From Atherinomorus stipes (Eukaryota; Chordata; Actinopteri; Atheriniformes; Atherinidae): DNA of 64,000 nt. The position numbers and the translations under genes are program-made. The DNA is taken from assembly GCA_023101725.1 (NCBI GenBank), contig JALJCO010012682.1:2108001-2172000 (forward strand), written 5' to 3'. How positions within the stretch are numbered: position 1 is the first letter of the stretch; every line of letters starts with the position of its first letter. Below, piece after piece: positions 22,930 through 36,540 of the stretch. The notes under the pieces are model-generated. The model was not told the DNA's origin, did no database searches, and worked only from the letters and a program-made list of their open reading frames with translations.

Positions 22930-25740
22930 TTAATGCATCATGGTATTTACTGCCAGTTTCTGGATATGAAAATGGTTGCTTTTCTTCTAAGAGTGGCAGC
23001 TCTGTGAGAAATGTGTAGTATTTCAGTTGTTTGTTCTGTCAACAGTATGGCTATGACAACATTTGTTTTCCATACTTGCTGTCAAATATGACTTAAAGGA
23101 CCCATGGTTTGCAATCAATATTGGCTCATGTGTTTAAAACAATGTTTTAGCATTTTAAACATCATCCAAACTAAAAAAAAATGAAAAAAAAGGAGGGGGG
23201 GGGCAGATGTAAGCTTGTTTTAATATGTGTATGCAGGAATTTATCCAATCATCTCAAACTCTCTCTTGCTTCCTGTTGTCAGCAAGCTGGCTACAATCAC
23301 GTCATAATTCCTGGATTTACTTCCATGGTCAAACTACAGTAGGCACTGCGTCCCATCATTAGCATGCACATTTTGAAAGCAGAACTTTTCACCCTGCAAG
23401 AAATGGCTCCTGTCTTGAAGGGCGGAGCTGTGCAGCTCCTCAGCATGCACTGTGAGAAATTGATTAAATGAGAAATTAGGGAAAAGCCAAGAGAAGACAC
23501 CGGCCAGGAGACGAGAAAGCCTGGGGTCCGCTTCCCAGGCCAAATGAACTGGTACTAAATGGTAGAACCCTTTCTCGAGTCCCCTATCAGTCTGCCCACC
23601 TACAAGACAATTCAACCACAAGACAATTCCTCAATATATGCTCATTTTGAGGGAGGTGATGTTAAAAAAGAAAGCTGTCCCTTGTTGTGAGATAATTGCA
23701 AGCTATTCAGAGTTATGATGGGTGCAAAACTAATCTAGAGGTACCAAGATTAAGGGTTAATTGATTGGAAATGATTAAGCCAGGTCTATTTTAAACAAGA
23801 GTGTAACCTGTTTTTTCTCTCTGGTCTTGCAGTCACTTCTCTCTCTATCTGTTACCCAGTAGGAGTTTCTTGCAACCTCATGGCTTCAATTACATGTGTA
23901 ACATTTTATTTAATAGAGCCTGATGTGCAGCAATAGTGCAGGGAATGGTTCCAGGAAAGACTAGCTTGTCCCAAACAAGTCACAACCATGTAGGTGGACA
24001 TAGTTTCCACATTTCTCACTCAGATCCACCCTAACATCAGCTTGATATGAATAAGATGGTAATAGTTCACATATTCACAATTAGTCATCTGCAAAACTCA
24101 TATTTAATGGTCTGAAATTTCAAATACTGCAGTAGGGGAGAAAAATCAAGGGAGAATAATCTGTGCCCAGTATCTTGTAAAGCTAACCAGTATTGGATGT
24201 GATACATGTGATGGGGAGACCAGATATCGAGGATTTGCTCATACCACAGGCAGGCTTCGAGCAGCAGCTTATTAGGTTTGATGTCTACAGATTCAATAAA
24301 AGATAAAGCGCCCAAATCCAAAGCAACACATGCTTCTTTTCTTCTGTGTCCTTGGCACAGGCTGAGTCTTATTCAAGGTGGCATATATAAGGTGTGAAGC
24401 ACAAGCTGACTGCCAGGTTACACTGTTTACTTGTCACATTGGAAGACTGTGTGAGAGGTTTATGGGTCACAAAAACTGTTCACACAATGCTTTGGTCGAT
24501 GCTTAGCAGTAGGACTTTATGTACTATGAGGGTACATAAATACTTCTGTCATCAGATAGTTCTACTCTATTAAAACTGTGCTAGCTGTCCTTTAATGTCC
24601 TTAAATGTTATGAGTATATTGTAAACTATGTTGTAAATGACTGAGCAGGACTCAGTGGAGTAAAGGATTTTTAGATATGCTGCTGAAGAGGCTCAATATG
24701 TCAAAATTGGTTGGCTTGCCACACTGATCCAGACTCAAATCTCATTGGATACAGGATAGATTGAAGAAATTCATGGCTCCCAGAGGGCAAATCCTGATGT
24801 ATTTGATGATTCCCTGACTTTTCACCTAACACCACCTGCAGGCATGTTTCCACTTATCCCCAAAAATATTGCAGAATCTGCTGAACATGATAGACTGGTA
24901 TTTTATGTGCACCAGTCGTAGTTTTCCTCAGGCTGAATTTTCAGTGATTTTCCATCTTCTGACTTTTCTCAGGCACTTTTTTTTAAGATCAAACTTTTTT
25001 AGATCTGCAGAAACTGTTCAATTTAACTCGGGCTCAAATGATTTCTTTTTAATCAAGTTAACTATTTGGCTGAACTAAAAACATTTATCTACTGTATCAA
25101 TCTGCTAAACTCCAGCATGTTCGTTTGATGATTCCTATCTGTTGTTTTCCATTATTTGTTTTTCATTCATTTCATAGCAAATTGTTTTAACTCTACATCC
25201 CATGGCATATTCTGAGTGAAGTAGAAATAAATCTGAAAAAGGTAGCAAGAATTTAGAGGGGGAATGAAGAGCAGAAGTTTATCCCTGTAATGACAAGGCA
25301 ATGTTTACTGAATGAGGGAATTTGCATTTATCAAATATAAACACAGAAAACTGAGCACAATATAAATGCACAACAGGTTAGCCACAGTAGGATTTCGATG
25401 TCCTCTCTTTGTAACAGCATAAAGCCTTCTTTCAGACTGCTTTTATGCTCAGCTATTAACAAAATACATTTGCAGACAAAACCTTTCCAAAACTAATGGA
25501 ATATTCCCTAAAACTACATAAACATAGTTGCAAACTCACTCTGCCTACTCAAAATACAACTTAAGTCTTCGCTCTAAAACACAGTTTGTTGCTTCCATTG
25601 GAGATACATAAAACTGGGAGAAACCGTCATTTGACTGATAAGGTTTGATCAGTGAGGGAATTAACTGAAATGAGGGGAAATAAATATGGCCAAAGTACAC
25701 AAAATAACAGCTAACAAAAGTAATCCACTTAAGATGAGCA
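22930..25740. other. No gene recognised; possible MITE piece near 23.1-23.6 kb
   Basis: A TTAA-AGGACCCATGG sequence near 23093 resembles the left terminus of the TTAA-type MITEs nearby, but no matching right end was found. A G-run lies at about 23195-23203. Nothing else was recognised. Confidence 0.4.
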
Positions 25741-25743
25741 GAC

Positions 25744-26708
25744 TTAAAGGCCCTGTACCTGATTTTATTCTAATCTCGCTAAGAAAAATGCTTCCTACAC
25801 AGTATATTATGTGGCAAAAGAGGTAATTTCATGAAAATAAATCACTCATTGATTGCGCATATGCATGAATCCAGGCCTTTTTAGTTTAGGTTTCTAACGC
25901 TGTCGTGACGTTTTTCTCTGCCAATGGAGTTAATTCTACAGAAGTTACGGTTTCCTATCAGCCACTAACAGCGTTTCCTAAGGAGGAGCACCCTCCCCTA
26001 GAGCGTGCACTGCAGCATTTGTAAACAGAACCGCATGACGTCTATCGAAGGGAAAGTCGCGCTGGCTGTCACTGTTCATACAGCAAAACGGCCTGAAAGC
26101 ATCAAAACTGAGGAGGGGAAGAGACTTGAAACAAAGGAGAGACCGAAGAATGAATAAAGTTCATGTAAATCTTGGTGGATTGCACTGAAGGTAGAGAGCA
26201 GCTGCCTCGGACGAAATGTGGACTGGAAACGTGCTGTAATCCGTCTCGACAGGCATTTTTCAAAAGCTTACTTCTGAGTAACATTTTATATGTCCTCAGC
26301 TGCTGGCACGACCGAGCTTTACATCACCTGCACTCGAAGTGGCCAGTTAGATACTTTATTAGGTTGCCATGTTGTAATGTTGCCTATTGCATCATAACTG
26401 TGCATCTGTGTACATGACTGTAGTTACGGTTAACTACCGGTTTATTAATAAGTGACAGAAAATGTCATTTAGCTGATCCGCAGCCATTTACTGCAACCAA
26501 AACAAGAAATTCACTGGAGGATGCGAATTTCCTCCTGGAGTTTCTTTGTGCACGAGTATGAAACGTGCACATTGTTTCATGCATGTCGAGTGGGAGGGAG
26601 AGTAAGAGCATTTCTCACTGGGAGAAACAATTAGGCTTACAGTTCAAACTACACTGTTCACCTCTCTCATGGTAAAAAAATGTGCAAAATCTGGTATAGC
26701 ACCTTTAA
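25744..26708. mobile_element. TTAA-flanked MITE, family B
   Basis: The left end TTAA-AGGCCCTGTACCTGATTTT and the inverted right end TTAA-AGGTGCTATACCAGATTTT match at about 15 of 20 positions after the TTAA. The interior, about 950 bp, is less AT-rich than its flanks and has no transposase frame. This is the same target choice as families A and C but a different sequence. Confidence 0.65.
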
Positions 26709-29700
26709 GGTCACCATGCAGAGCACCGAGAACACCACAACTTAGAATCCACTTTATTTTTTAACTAAATTTATTAATTTTGACTTAATGATTTCTTTAA
26801 TGTGACAGTTTTTTTTCACAACAAACGTGACTTTTCTGTCTAGATCTCATACAAATATGTGCATCTTGTGACATATTTGTGAAACCCCAGAAAATACAAA
26901 AAAAAAAAAAAAAAAAAAAAAATAGGCCTTGACATTATTACTCTGATTAATTGCAAGATACTGTAGCTGTGGGTTCATTACTATTAATCGCATTTCAAGC
27001 TTGCAGTCTTATGTGTTTAACCTGTAATTGAAGCCTTAAAGAATGCATGCTTGACACTGAGATACAGTAGATGCTTCAGTGAAACAAAAATTCCCTTTTT
27101 GCTCTGTGTACAAATGGCAACATTTTTCATTGATAGTTCCATTTTTATTTTTTAAATTCTCAAACCTCCTCTAAAATTCCAAAAAGTGTTTTTGGTGTTT
27201 GGTGCATTACCACTAACAGCTGATAAGGAGCATGGATCTAAAGGTAAGACTAAGTGACTAATTGTGTGATATGTCAAATGAATCATCCTGTGCATGTGGT
27301 AATGTGCCTAAAAAATGAATATGTTGGTTCCACAAGATAATTTCTATGCCTTACCGCATTCATTTTACAAGCACTAATTATTAACAAAGTCAAGCATGAG
27401 TGATTAAAACAATTGCAAGCACATACCATACAGTTTGGTCTCAAAATCTTAAAACCTTTCTGATTATCAAATTTCAGATCACCTCAGATCAGCAACACAG
27501 ATATTTCGGTGCCTAAGTTGTCAACGTTGTTAAACTTTCATGGTGAGCTCATTCGTGGAAGATGGAAGGAATCAGTCCAGCTATGATTAACCATGACAAC
27601 AGGGCATCTGTTTTTCTCTGTCGTATCCTGGGAAAGTTTGCAAAACTACCAGGTAACAAATGGGGCAGATGTTGCAGTTTCCCTCAACTTTTTATCACAG
27701 TGGGTCAGCACAAAATCAGTTCAGCCTGAGTTCATTTATCCCTGCAGCCTTCTAGCCTTCACAGAGAAATGTTGGCAAGTAAATGCACTTGCAGTCCATA
27801 ACAACTACACGAGGATGTTAGCTTTTCAATATATCTCTCCGATCTGGTGCAGTATCACCTACAAAACAAGTGGTTTCAGTTTTTACATTTGCTTTTCAAA
27901 AAATTCAATTTGTTGAAATTTATTTTCTATATTTCTCTTAGGTAAGGACGCCAATTCTGCAAATTCTGACATGCAGATAGTGTTGTTTTTTCTTCTTTTT
28001 TTCTGATAGGATGGTTCATGAGGTTGTATTGCGTTGCAGAAAAAATATTCATACAGTTACTGTGTTAAGGTTTGTTTGCTGGAGATACTCTCTCATAGAA
28101 CCATGATTCCAGACCTGCTTTGAAAATATTGACCAGAAAATCTATGAAAAACTTGTCTGACTCCACAGTTGAGAATTGATCCCATTCATTTAACAAACAT
28201 ATATATATTAGGGTGGGACTCAAATAAAAGAAAATAATCAAATTAATTATAGGCTTTGTATTTAATTAATCTTAATTAAGCACATTTTAATCATATAGCA
28301 ACAATTGCCCCAAAAAGTAACTTTTCTAATGGATTTGAGTGGAAAACAATCAAATAATAGACACAGACAATATTGTAAATGCAAGCTTTATTAATGTCTG
28401 GGAAAAAAATACATTTGTGTTTCTTAAAAAAAAAAAAAAACAAACAAACAAACAAAGGAAATAAAGACAGAAAATATCCCTGGCTAAAACTGAACAGATC
28501 TAAAGTTAAAGTGCCATTTAGTTTCAGCTCTTCTCTAAATAAGAGTCTACAAATATCAATAAATGATTAATCAATTAGAATAAATGTAATGTGTTAAAAG
28601 ATTAATGTATTTAATTGTAGTTTGTATTAGAAGCAACAGAGTAATGCAGTTTGCAGCAACGCGCAACATTTATCAGAATCAATTTCCTGGTAACCGATTA
28701 CACTGTTGCACACGTCAGATTACAGTGACTTTGCGACATTTTCACTGGATTTAGCAAGTAGAGAGAAAAACCTAAGTCACGTTACATCCATATCTCTGAA
28801 TTGGCTTTATTTACTTAGCAATTAGGCTTTATTGTTCAGCGTCGTACAATGACCACCATTGTCAATCCTGTGAAACCTCACTACTGTATGTAGGCATATA
28901 AAAACAGTAGTTTGCAGCCTTTTAATGTCCTTCTTCCTTGCTCTTCTTATCACCACTGCAGTTCTCTTTTTCATTCTCATGTAAAATATTTTTAGTGGAT
29001 AGTGTAAAGGCATCTGTGGGGAGTTAATATTAGTTGTGTAAAAGCAGCTGTGCTGTTATCTGCATCCCCCTGGGCTTCTGTTTTAGAGATTTAAGGTAAA
29101 TGACATACTGTACGTACCCCCTCAGTTGGAGGTGAAAATTATTTACACCTGTACAAAGTACGGTCTGTTTCTACTTGTCCACAGTTTGGTCAGGTAGCTC
29201 ATTTACTAACATAAGCCATTAATGTCTCTGGGGTTTCATTTGTATGAATAATGTCAGCTGCAGGATTTCAAAGCTTTTATTGGTCAGCTGACACCACTGC
29301 AGCTCAGTTCAAACAGCTCCCATTACCTGCAGGGACTTCTGAGCAAATAAAGAAGCCAAAATATCTAGATGAGCAAGAGGCAACAGTTTTCAAATGATCA
29401 ATCATTTGACTCTGAAAACCATCAACATTCAACTTTCTGTTGAGATCTGATGCTACTGGCAGTTTATGGCTGACACTGCTACAGAAAATACTGAGCTCCC
29501 ATTCACTCACAAGAGATTCCAGGAACATAATGTGAGAAAAGTCAGGTGACTCCATTAGTCTCTGTTTCTCTCTCTCTGTCATGTCTTGATGTCTCATTAG
29601 CTCTATGCTCTGGGGCTATTGATCTTGAGAAGATGTTAATTACATTATCAGAGCTTGAGTTGTATCCTTTGGTATTGTGAACACAGGAAATGAGGATATG

Positions 29701-32050
29701 AGGTTGATCATGTTTTCCGTTTTGTGTAAATGGTAAACATAGTTCAGCGTCTGTCTGAACCTTGTGTATAATTGCCCAGAAGATATCTATCAATTAATGT
29801 ATGAACAGTAATAAAAGCTCTGTGCATCTTTTTTATGGCTTTTTTGCTTTCTAACTTCCTCCCATTTATTTCCTGTGCCTGTGGCTAATTGTTGCTTTTT
29901 TAGTCCGTGTCTAATGACACACCAGGCAAGAGCCAAGCTCTTCAGTGTCATCTTGTAATACCGCCATTCCTCTATAACTTGACTGGTATAAGCCTGGGCC
30001 TGTTTTAATTCACTGGACAAAATTAAAAAAGGCACGCAGCTGACCTTATAAAAATCTCCGGGTTGATTATCGACATATACCAGAATGGAAGTCAGGCCAA
30101 GAAGCCATGAAGCTGTAGGGACAAGATTTTGTAAAAGGATTTGGGAAAGGTTACAACCTAAGTTTTGCAGCATTTGAACCCATTTAGACCTAATATGTCA
30201 TATACATCATTTAACCTTTCGAGCTTGATGCAAAGTGAGAATCAGGTTTGAGATATAAGCTATAAAGACAACAGTAACCTCTGTCATTGTAAAATAGAAG
30301 TAGTGTGGACCCATCAACACAATTCCTTCAACTAGCATCTAATGACATCCAGAGATCCTCTATGGTGATAGAGGCACCTGTGGAGCAACACTTCACTGTG
30401 ATATACTGTACAGTAAGAGCACAAAAACATCACCACTGGCTTCCTCTTTGATTTCAAATCAATTTTAAAATTTCAGTGCTCACCCTCAAAACCTTGACCC
30501 CACATATGTCTCAGATTTATTTACCTGATATCCCCTTTCAAACACCAATTCCCCGTTAACTGTTCTCAGTTAATAGTTTATAATAAAACCAGAGCCAGCA
30601 TTTTTCACTATGCCCCAAACCTTTGAAAAGGTAAAATCATCTGATATGACTAATCTTTGGCCACAATCTGCAACAGCTTGTGGAGGAAATTAGCCCCTGA
30701 ATATCACATTATCAATGCTATGTCTTCTACAAAAGAAAAAAACTCAACAAAGATAATTTCCAACTTCTAAGATAATTTCTCAGAAGAACTGAGAATACCA
30801 TATTGACCAAGGTCTTCATAAAATACTCCACAAAGTTGGTATTATTATTGTCATTGTGGTGAGTAGTGATTGGCGTTCTTAGTCTAAAATCTGTGAAATC
30901 ATTGCTAAAGGAACTGACTTGAATTAGCTTAATTTACAGTAAAATAAGACTGCAGTGTCACACCCTCTTAATAAGGTACTATTCATACAAAATCATGGTT
31001 TTATGCATTGATAATATATAATAGAACAATGGATTGTTGTACAGTTGTGACAATATCTCTTCAGTCAAACTGCAAAATCAATTATTTGTAAAGTGGGATT
31101 GTCCAGATTTATCTTGATTAAGTTGTTTGTATTTGTATGGTTTGCATTAACAGCAATTGGATGTAATCCAGAGCAGCAGCTAGACTTTGAGCATTCGTGT
31201 GGATCAGTATGCAACAGCGAGTTTGCCCCCAGACCTCTCCATGGCTCTCATGTAATTTCTGTCCTTTCAGCTGTTCTGTTGTTCAGCTGTCAGAGCAAAG
31301 AGCAAATTCTATCAGCAAGAGTAAATTCAGTCCTCTCGTCCTTCGTCTAAAACCTGCAGACCAAGAAAAGTGGAATAATTTCCCCCTATTTCACTGTGCT
31401 CGCTCTCCATCCAATTAAAGCTCTGAAGCACAAATGAAGAAGGCAATAGTCAGGCAGAGATGTGGGTATTATAGAGGGACAAAAGAAGCACGGCCATATC
31501 ACAGGTTAGAGCATATGGTCAGTGAAGGAAGACAAGTGAAGCAGAATATGTTGCCTCTGAATACCAGCACTTGCTTGTATATGGAGTTCACTCAGTGCAT
31601 TGTTAACCTGACTTCTACTTTATAATCTGTGTTCTATTCAGTTCTATTCTATCAAATTTAATGACAAGATTTTACTGTTTTCTGTGTTGATATGGACTAT
31701 CTAACGTCGGCCTCCTGAACTACAATTCATCTGAAGACCAATATAGGCTCACTGGTGGACTCGGCTCAATAATGAAGAGCTACTGGGCTTGTACTGGTAA
31801 AAGAAAGCCTTACCTGCTGTTGTGGCTTGGGCCCTCAAAGGAGGCACTGAGCCGAAAGCAGACAGCCAGCCTGGATGTCCATTCTCGTTTGTCTTACGTA
31901 CACAATAAAAAACCTGTTAAACCAGATCTGAGTCCGTGCAGAAGCTGTTCCCAGTAAATCCATAAACCAGGGACATGATGCATCTCCACTTGTGCTTCAA
32001 GTCTGGGAGGAGAACACTCAATGTGCAGATACTGTTGCAGGATGTCAGTA
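26709..32050. other. No gene recognised
   Basis: AT-rich sequence with a 25-nt poly-A at about 26898-26922, an A-run with CAAA units at 28426-28455, and short random frames. The longest frames (27593-27916 plus and 29790-30173 minus) show no motif or splice structure. Confidence 0.5.
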
Positions 32051-32052
32051 TC

Positions 32053-32281
32053 GTTGTAGTCAAGACCACACCAAAAAGACCAAGACATTACTGAGACCAA
32101 GTACCAAGACCAAGATATCACAAAGACCAGGAACCGAGACAGGACCAAGACGTTTCCGGGACTTCCCAGGGGCCGAGGCCAAACATTGTACAAGACTGGG
32201 TAATGTCTTGGTCATGGTCCCTGGTCTCAGTGCTTGGCCTAAGTAATGTCTTGGTCTTGGTGGTGTGGTCTTGACTACAAC
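32053..32281. mobile_element. 229-bp foldback MITE
   Basis: The left arm 32053-32090 and right arm 32244-32281 are inverted copies over 38 bp with 2 mismatches, starting GTTGTAGTCAAGACCACACC. Between them are repeated GACCAAGA and CTTGGTC words, so most of the element could fold on itself. No coding capacity and no clear target duplication. Confidence 0.75.
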
Positions 32282-32303
32282 ACTACAACTTAGTCTCCAC
32301 CCC

Positions 32304-32558
32304 GGCGGCGGCTGTAGCTCAGGTGGAAGAGCAGTCGTCTTTCAACCGGAGGGCTGTGGGATCGATTCCAGGCTTCCCCAGACTACGTGCCGAAGTGTCC
32401 TTGGGCAAGACACTGAACCACAAGTTGCCTCCCGATGTGCCTATCGGGGTATGAATGTGTGTGTGACTGGGTGAATGTGATATGTAGTGTAAAGCGCTTT
32501 GAGCGGTTAGTATGACTGGAAAAGCGCTATATAAGTACAGTCCATTTACCATTTACCC
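32304..32558 (+). mobile_element. tRNA-derived SINE with intact A and B boxes
   Basis: The tRNA-like head has an A box TAGCTCAGGTGG (32315-32326) and a B box GGATCGATTCC (32359-32369). It continues with 'GTGTCCTTGGGCAAGACACT', 'GTAAAGCGCTTTGAG' and the 3' end 'AAAGCGCTATATAAGTACAG' plus ATTTACC repeats, all common in fish repeats. No clear target duplication. Confidence 0.8.
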
Positions 32559-32619
32559 CTCTCCAGGTAGTATCTGGAACAAACAATAATCAAATAATAT
32601 GAAGATGGCCAAACAAAAA

Positions 32620-33130
32620 GTCAAGATACAGTAAAGAATGAGATGAAGGGGTGGTGAATAGAAGAAAAAGAAGAAAGGAGGATGAAGTATGAAGGATGGG
32701 GAGGAAGTATGGGAGAAAGGTTGGAAGAATCAGAGACAAAGATAAGGATGGATGAATGGATAAGAGGGTGAAGGAGATTAACTGATGATGGAGGGAAGGA
32801 TGTATGGATGGGAGGGAAGAAGGGAAGAGAGAACAAGAGATAGATGAACAGATAATGGAGGGAAGATGGATGGATGATGGAGGGAAGGGGAGAAAGGATG
32901 AATGGGTGTGGAAGGAGAAGAAGGATGGAAGGCTAAATGGGTGAGGGAGGATAAGAACAGTGACAAGGGTGGATGGGAGAGGAGTGAGGGAGGATGACAG
33001 GATGAATGAATGTGGGAGGGTAAAGATGGGTGAATGGACAAAGGGGAGAAGGATGGCTAGCTGAATGAGAGAAGGGGGAGAATAAAAGGTTGAGGGAGGA
33101 TGAATGAGGACAGGGAGAACGAGGTGAAGA
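32620..33130. repeat. Polypurine minisatellite-like tract
   Basis: The plus strand is nearly all A and G with spaced T, in irregular variants of GGATGAATGG, GGAGGGA and GAAGGAT for about 500 bp. The long minus-strand frames rich in Ser, Pro and His are its translation and not genes. Such mirror-like purine tracts can form triplexes. Confidence 0.75.
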
Positions 33131-35480
33131 GTGCTGAGTGAGTGAAGGTATTACCAGGTGATTAGAGGTGCGGTTAAGGCATGGCCTTCCTCCCAAACCT
33201 AAGCTATCAGGTTAACTTAATCTTACAGCACCTATCTCAGAATCCACATGACTGTAAGCTTGATAAATAACAATAAATTCCACTAAAGATGTTTCACATT
33301 ATCAAAAGAAACGCATATCCAGTACATATTTTATCCACCAGTGAGCATACCTGTGACAAGACAAGAATGAAAAAGCCTTTTTCTTCTTTTTCAATAAAGA
33401 AAACATCATTTGCATTTACTTTTACAGTTAGGAAATATTTAACAGTAAATTGACAAACAGGTGATTAGCTTGTTTGATAGTTGTTTCCCTGACTTTACTT
33501 TAGTGTCATATCTGTGGCCTGTATTTTGCCACCAGTCAGGTCTGTGATAACATCCTGTCATGGCATCAACAGCTCCCTCTTGAATGAAGCTTGACCTCAG
33601 TGTGCAGAGATTCTGTTGTGATAGGTGTTAGTCCTTCCCACACAACAGCTATGAGAAGTGCCAGCAGCCTTTGCTCTCTCTGCAGTCAACTGATGGAAGG
33701 TGACAAGACAACAACCACTGTTTTTTTGTTGGCCTCTTAAAACAGAACTGAAATAATTAGGATGGGCATCTGCTGAAATCATTGAGCTGTCCATCAATTT
33801 TTCTGTACAAGAGCTGAATCTCTGCACTCAGCCGCAGAATTATGACTGATCACCTATTTTAGATGAAGCAAACAATGGTAGCTGTGTTTTATTGTTCCTG
33901 AAGTTTTAAATAAAGAAGAAAAATTGTACATTGCAGCAGAAAAATTTCCATGTAGGTTTAAACCAACCATCTAAACTATCATTATACAAAACACAAAAAT
34001 GTGAGCAACAGTCAGCCACCAAATATTTCCAGCACTAAAATAGTCGATTAGAAAGATTTTTAAGTAATAAGTGACATAAGACTGTTTAAAAGGAACCCTG
34101 TCGCCCCGTCTTTGTTTCACACTTCCTGTCTCCAACAGAGAAAATTGTCAGGTCTCATGGGAAAAGTGAGCCTCTTGTGATGGCTGAGCAGGAAAAGAAA
34201 ATGGGTCCACTAATCTTCTTTACCTGCTGTCTTTCTTCCTGGTGTCAGCTCATCCTTTTAAAATTGTCAATTCTTGCACAGTGATTTGACACAAGCGACA
34301 GATGAGCATGCTACATTTGTACAAGTGATTTATAATGTCATGACATTAAAAAATGAAGACAGGTGCGATATCTTCAGCACTCAGCTTCTCTTGTGTTTTG
34401 GCAAATTATTGATTTTTACAACAATTGTAGGAAGGAAAAAAAAAAGAGCAGTGTATCTATTGCAAAATGCCTTTTCGATATTATGTTCGGACAAAAATAC
34501 TGTGCTCCTTTAAAGAGACTGTCTGCTATCTCTCTCAGTGAATTACTAAAGCTAATTGCCCTAATTAGACAGCCTTGATTGAGGTGCAGCCTCTGATTTA
34601 TGAGGAAGCCAGCAGAGATGATGTCTGTCTCAGTTTCTGCCATTCTAGTTGTTCATTTAAATATTCATGCTTGCTTTTTTATTCTGTCACAAGATGTCAT
34701 AGCTTTGCATAAATGCAAGCAATTTGTGGGTTTGCTTCTCCTGGATGACTTAGTCTGTTGACTCATCACAGTAAACGCAGAAATTAATTGATTTGAAAGA
34801 ATGTTTTGTACTGTTCAGTGTTTTAGCCACATTTCAGTCTGTTTCAGTAATGTTAGCTAAGTTAAAAGGAGAATTTCACACCTTTAAGCCCCAAAACACC
34901 ATTAAATGTAAGAAGACTTGTCTCATACTGTATGTGTGTTTTCACTGCAAGGTATTGAATTACTTCAGCGTCGACACAGTAACATTCATAAAAAGACAAT
35001 TCTGCTTCCATTTTGCAGGATGTGCTCCTTATAACAGTGACATATTATTTTAATTTACAGAACTGTGACAAGCATCTGAAAGATGCATTTCATTTCCAAC
35101 TACAGTTGCAATATTCTTTATTCTTCTGTTAAATGTACAGTGATATTCAGCCAGAGGCGTGCCAAGCACAGCTTTTCATTTCCCCCTGAAATACATAAGT
35201 ATTAACTGCTATTCTTTTTGAGCGGCCTGTTATGAATATGCTATAATTAGATTCCTGTGCTTGAAAGGATTGCAGCGTGTTGATCATTGTTATTTCATGA
35301 GGCATGCAAGGCTATGATTTCTCATCCTTCTAGACTGACCTTTTCTACTTACAGCTGAGCAGAAGCCTCAAGATTTTTAGATGTGAAAATAACTTTTTTT
35401 CCCCTCCATAAATCATTAATGGGATTATTTTTTTATTATTGTTTCTTCATTTTTACTTGCAGTAAGGTGAAAGACCAATT
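33131..35480. other. No gene recognised
   Basis: AT-rich sequence with no family-like frame, RNA gene or transposon end. Confidence 0.5.
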
Positions 35481-35499
35481 ATTGTCTGCTCTTGTGTGT

Positions 35500-35628
35500 T
35501 GCGGGGGGGTGGGCGTAGGTTTGGTGGCCGAGGCGTGGGCGTCGGTTTTTGGGGGGGGTGGGGCGGGCGCTGGGCGTTGCGGGGGGGGGGGGGGTGGGGG
35601 GGGGGGGGAGAAAGAAAGGGGGGGTGGG

Positions 35629-35700
<72 letters not shown>

Positions 35701-35790
35701 GTTTTTTAAGGGGGTAGGGGGGAGGGGGGGGGGTCGGGGGGGTGTTGATGAAGGGGGGGGGGGGGGGTGGATTTGGGGTTGGGGGGTGGC
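35500..35790. repeat. Extreme G-rich tract including a run of 67 Gs
   Basis: The plus strand is almost pure G with scattered T, A and a few C. The longest uninterrupted run is 35632-35698. The Gly-rich and Pro-rich open frames on both strands are translations of this tract. It could form G-quadruplexes, but may also be a consensus or assembly artefact. Confidence 0.85.
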
Positions 35791-36540
35791 CGTTACACTG
35801 TTATGCAGCCACAACATGTTGTAGTTTCTAAATAAACAGACTCTGTATTATGATCATCGACTTTGCTATGAAATTTTCTCTTGCAATAAATCAACTGAAA
35901 AAGACAACATGTTTTTTATAGCTGAAGAAAATCTGAACATAAATGAAGGAAAATGAAGCAATGGCGCCTCCTGGCGCCAACAATTTGTATTGTCTTGAAA
36001 GTCTTGTCCACGATCAGTCGGACGTAAAGGTAAAAAAAAAACATAAACTCATCTTACATCACGGACCGACATCAAAATATATGAATTCATTGCAAGAAAT
36101 AATTTGATAAAAGCTTTCAGAGGTGGTGGTGTCAGTTTACCGGCATACAAGATCTTATACTAAACTTAGAGAAGAAAATGAAATGTTCAAATGTTTACAA
36201 TATGAATTTCTTCACAGTGTTACAGTGGTGGTATAAGAAGTTTTCATCCAATATTTTAAGATGGGGGGGGGGTGGGTGGGAGGGGGGGGAGGGATGATTA
36301 GTTTGGGGTGGGGAGTCCAAATGTTCTCAAACATACAGTAAGTTCTTTTCTCTTTTAGGACATCTTGCTTTCATTTTTCCATCCTTTCTTCTCTCACTTT
36401 CATTTTTCCTCCTTCTTCCTCGCTCTCTTAAAACCAACATGACAGCAGAAATCCAACAACCAAGGTCCAGGACTGTTGTAAGAGCCAAGTTGCAAGATTT
36501 TCAGTTAGTCCAGTAGAAAGAGTTCCCTAATGGCGCCATT

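Noticed and set aside
32304..32380. Possible tRNA gene
   Set aside because: A and B boxes are present, but the cloverleaf is imperfect and a SINE body follows.
32621..33196. Ser/Pro/His-rich minus-strand frames
   Set aside because: Translations of a polypurine minisatellite.
35383..35824. Gly-rich and Pro-rich open frames on both strands
   Set aside because: They are translations of the poly-G tract.
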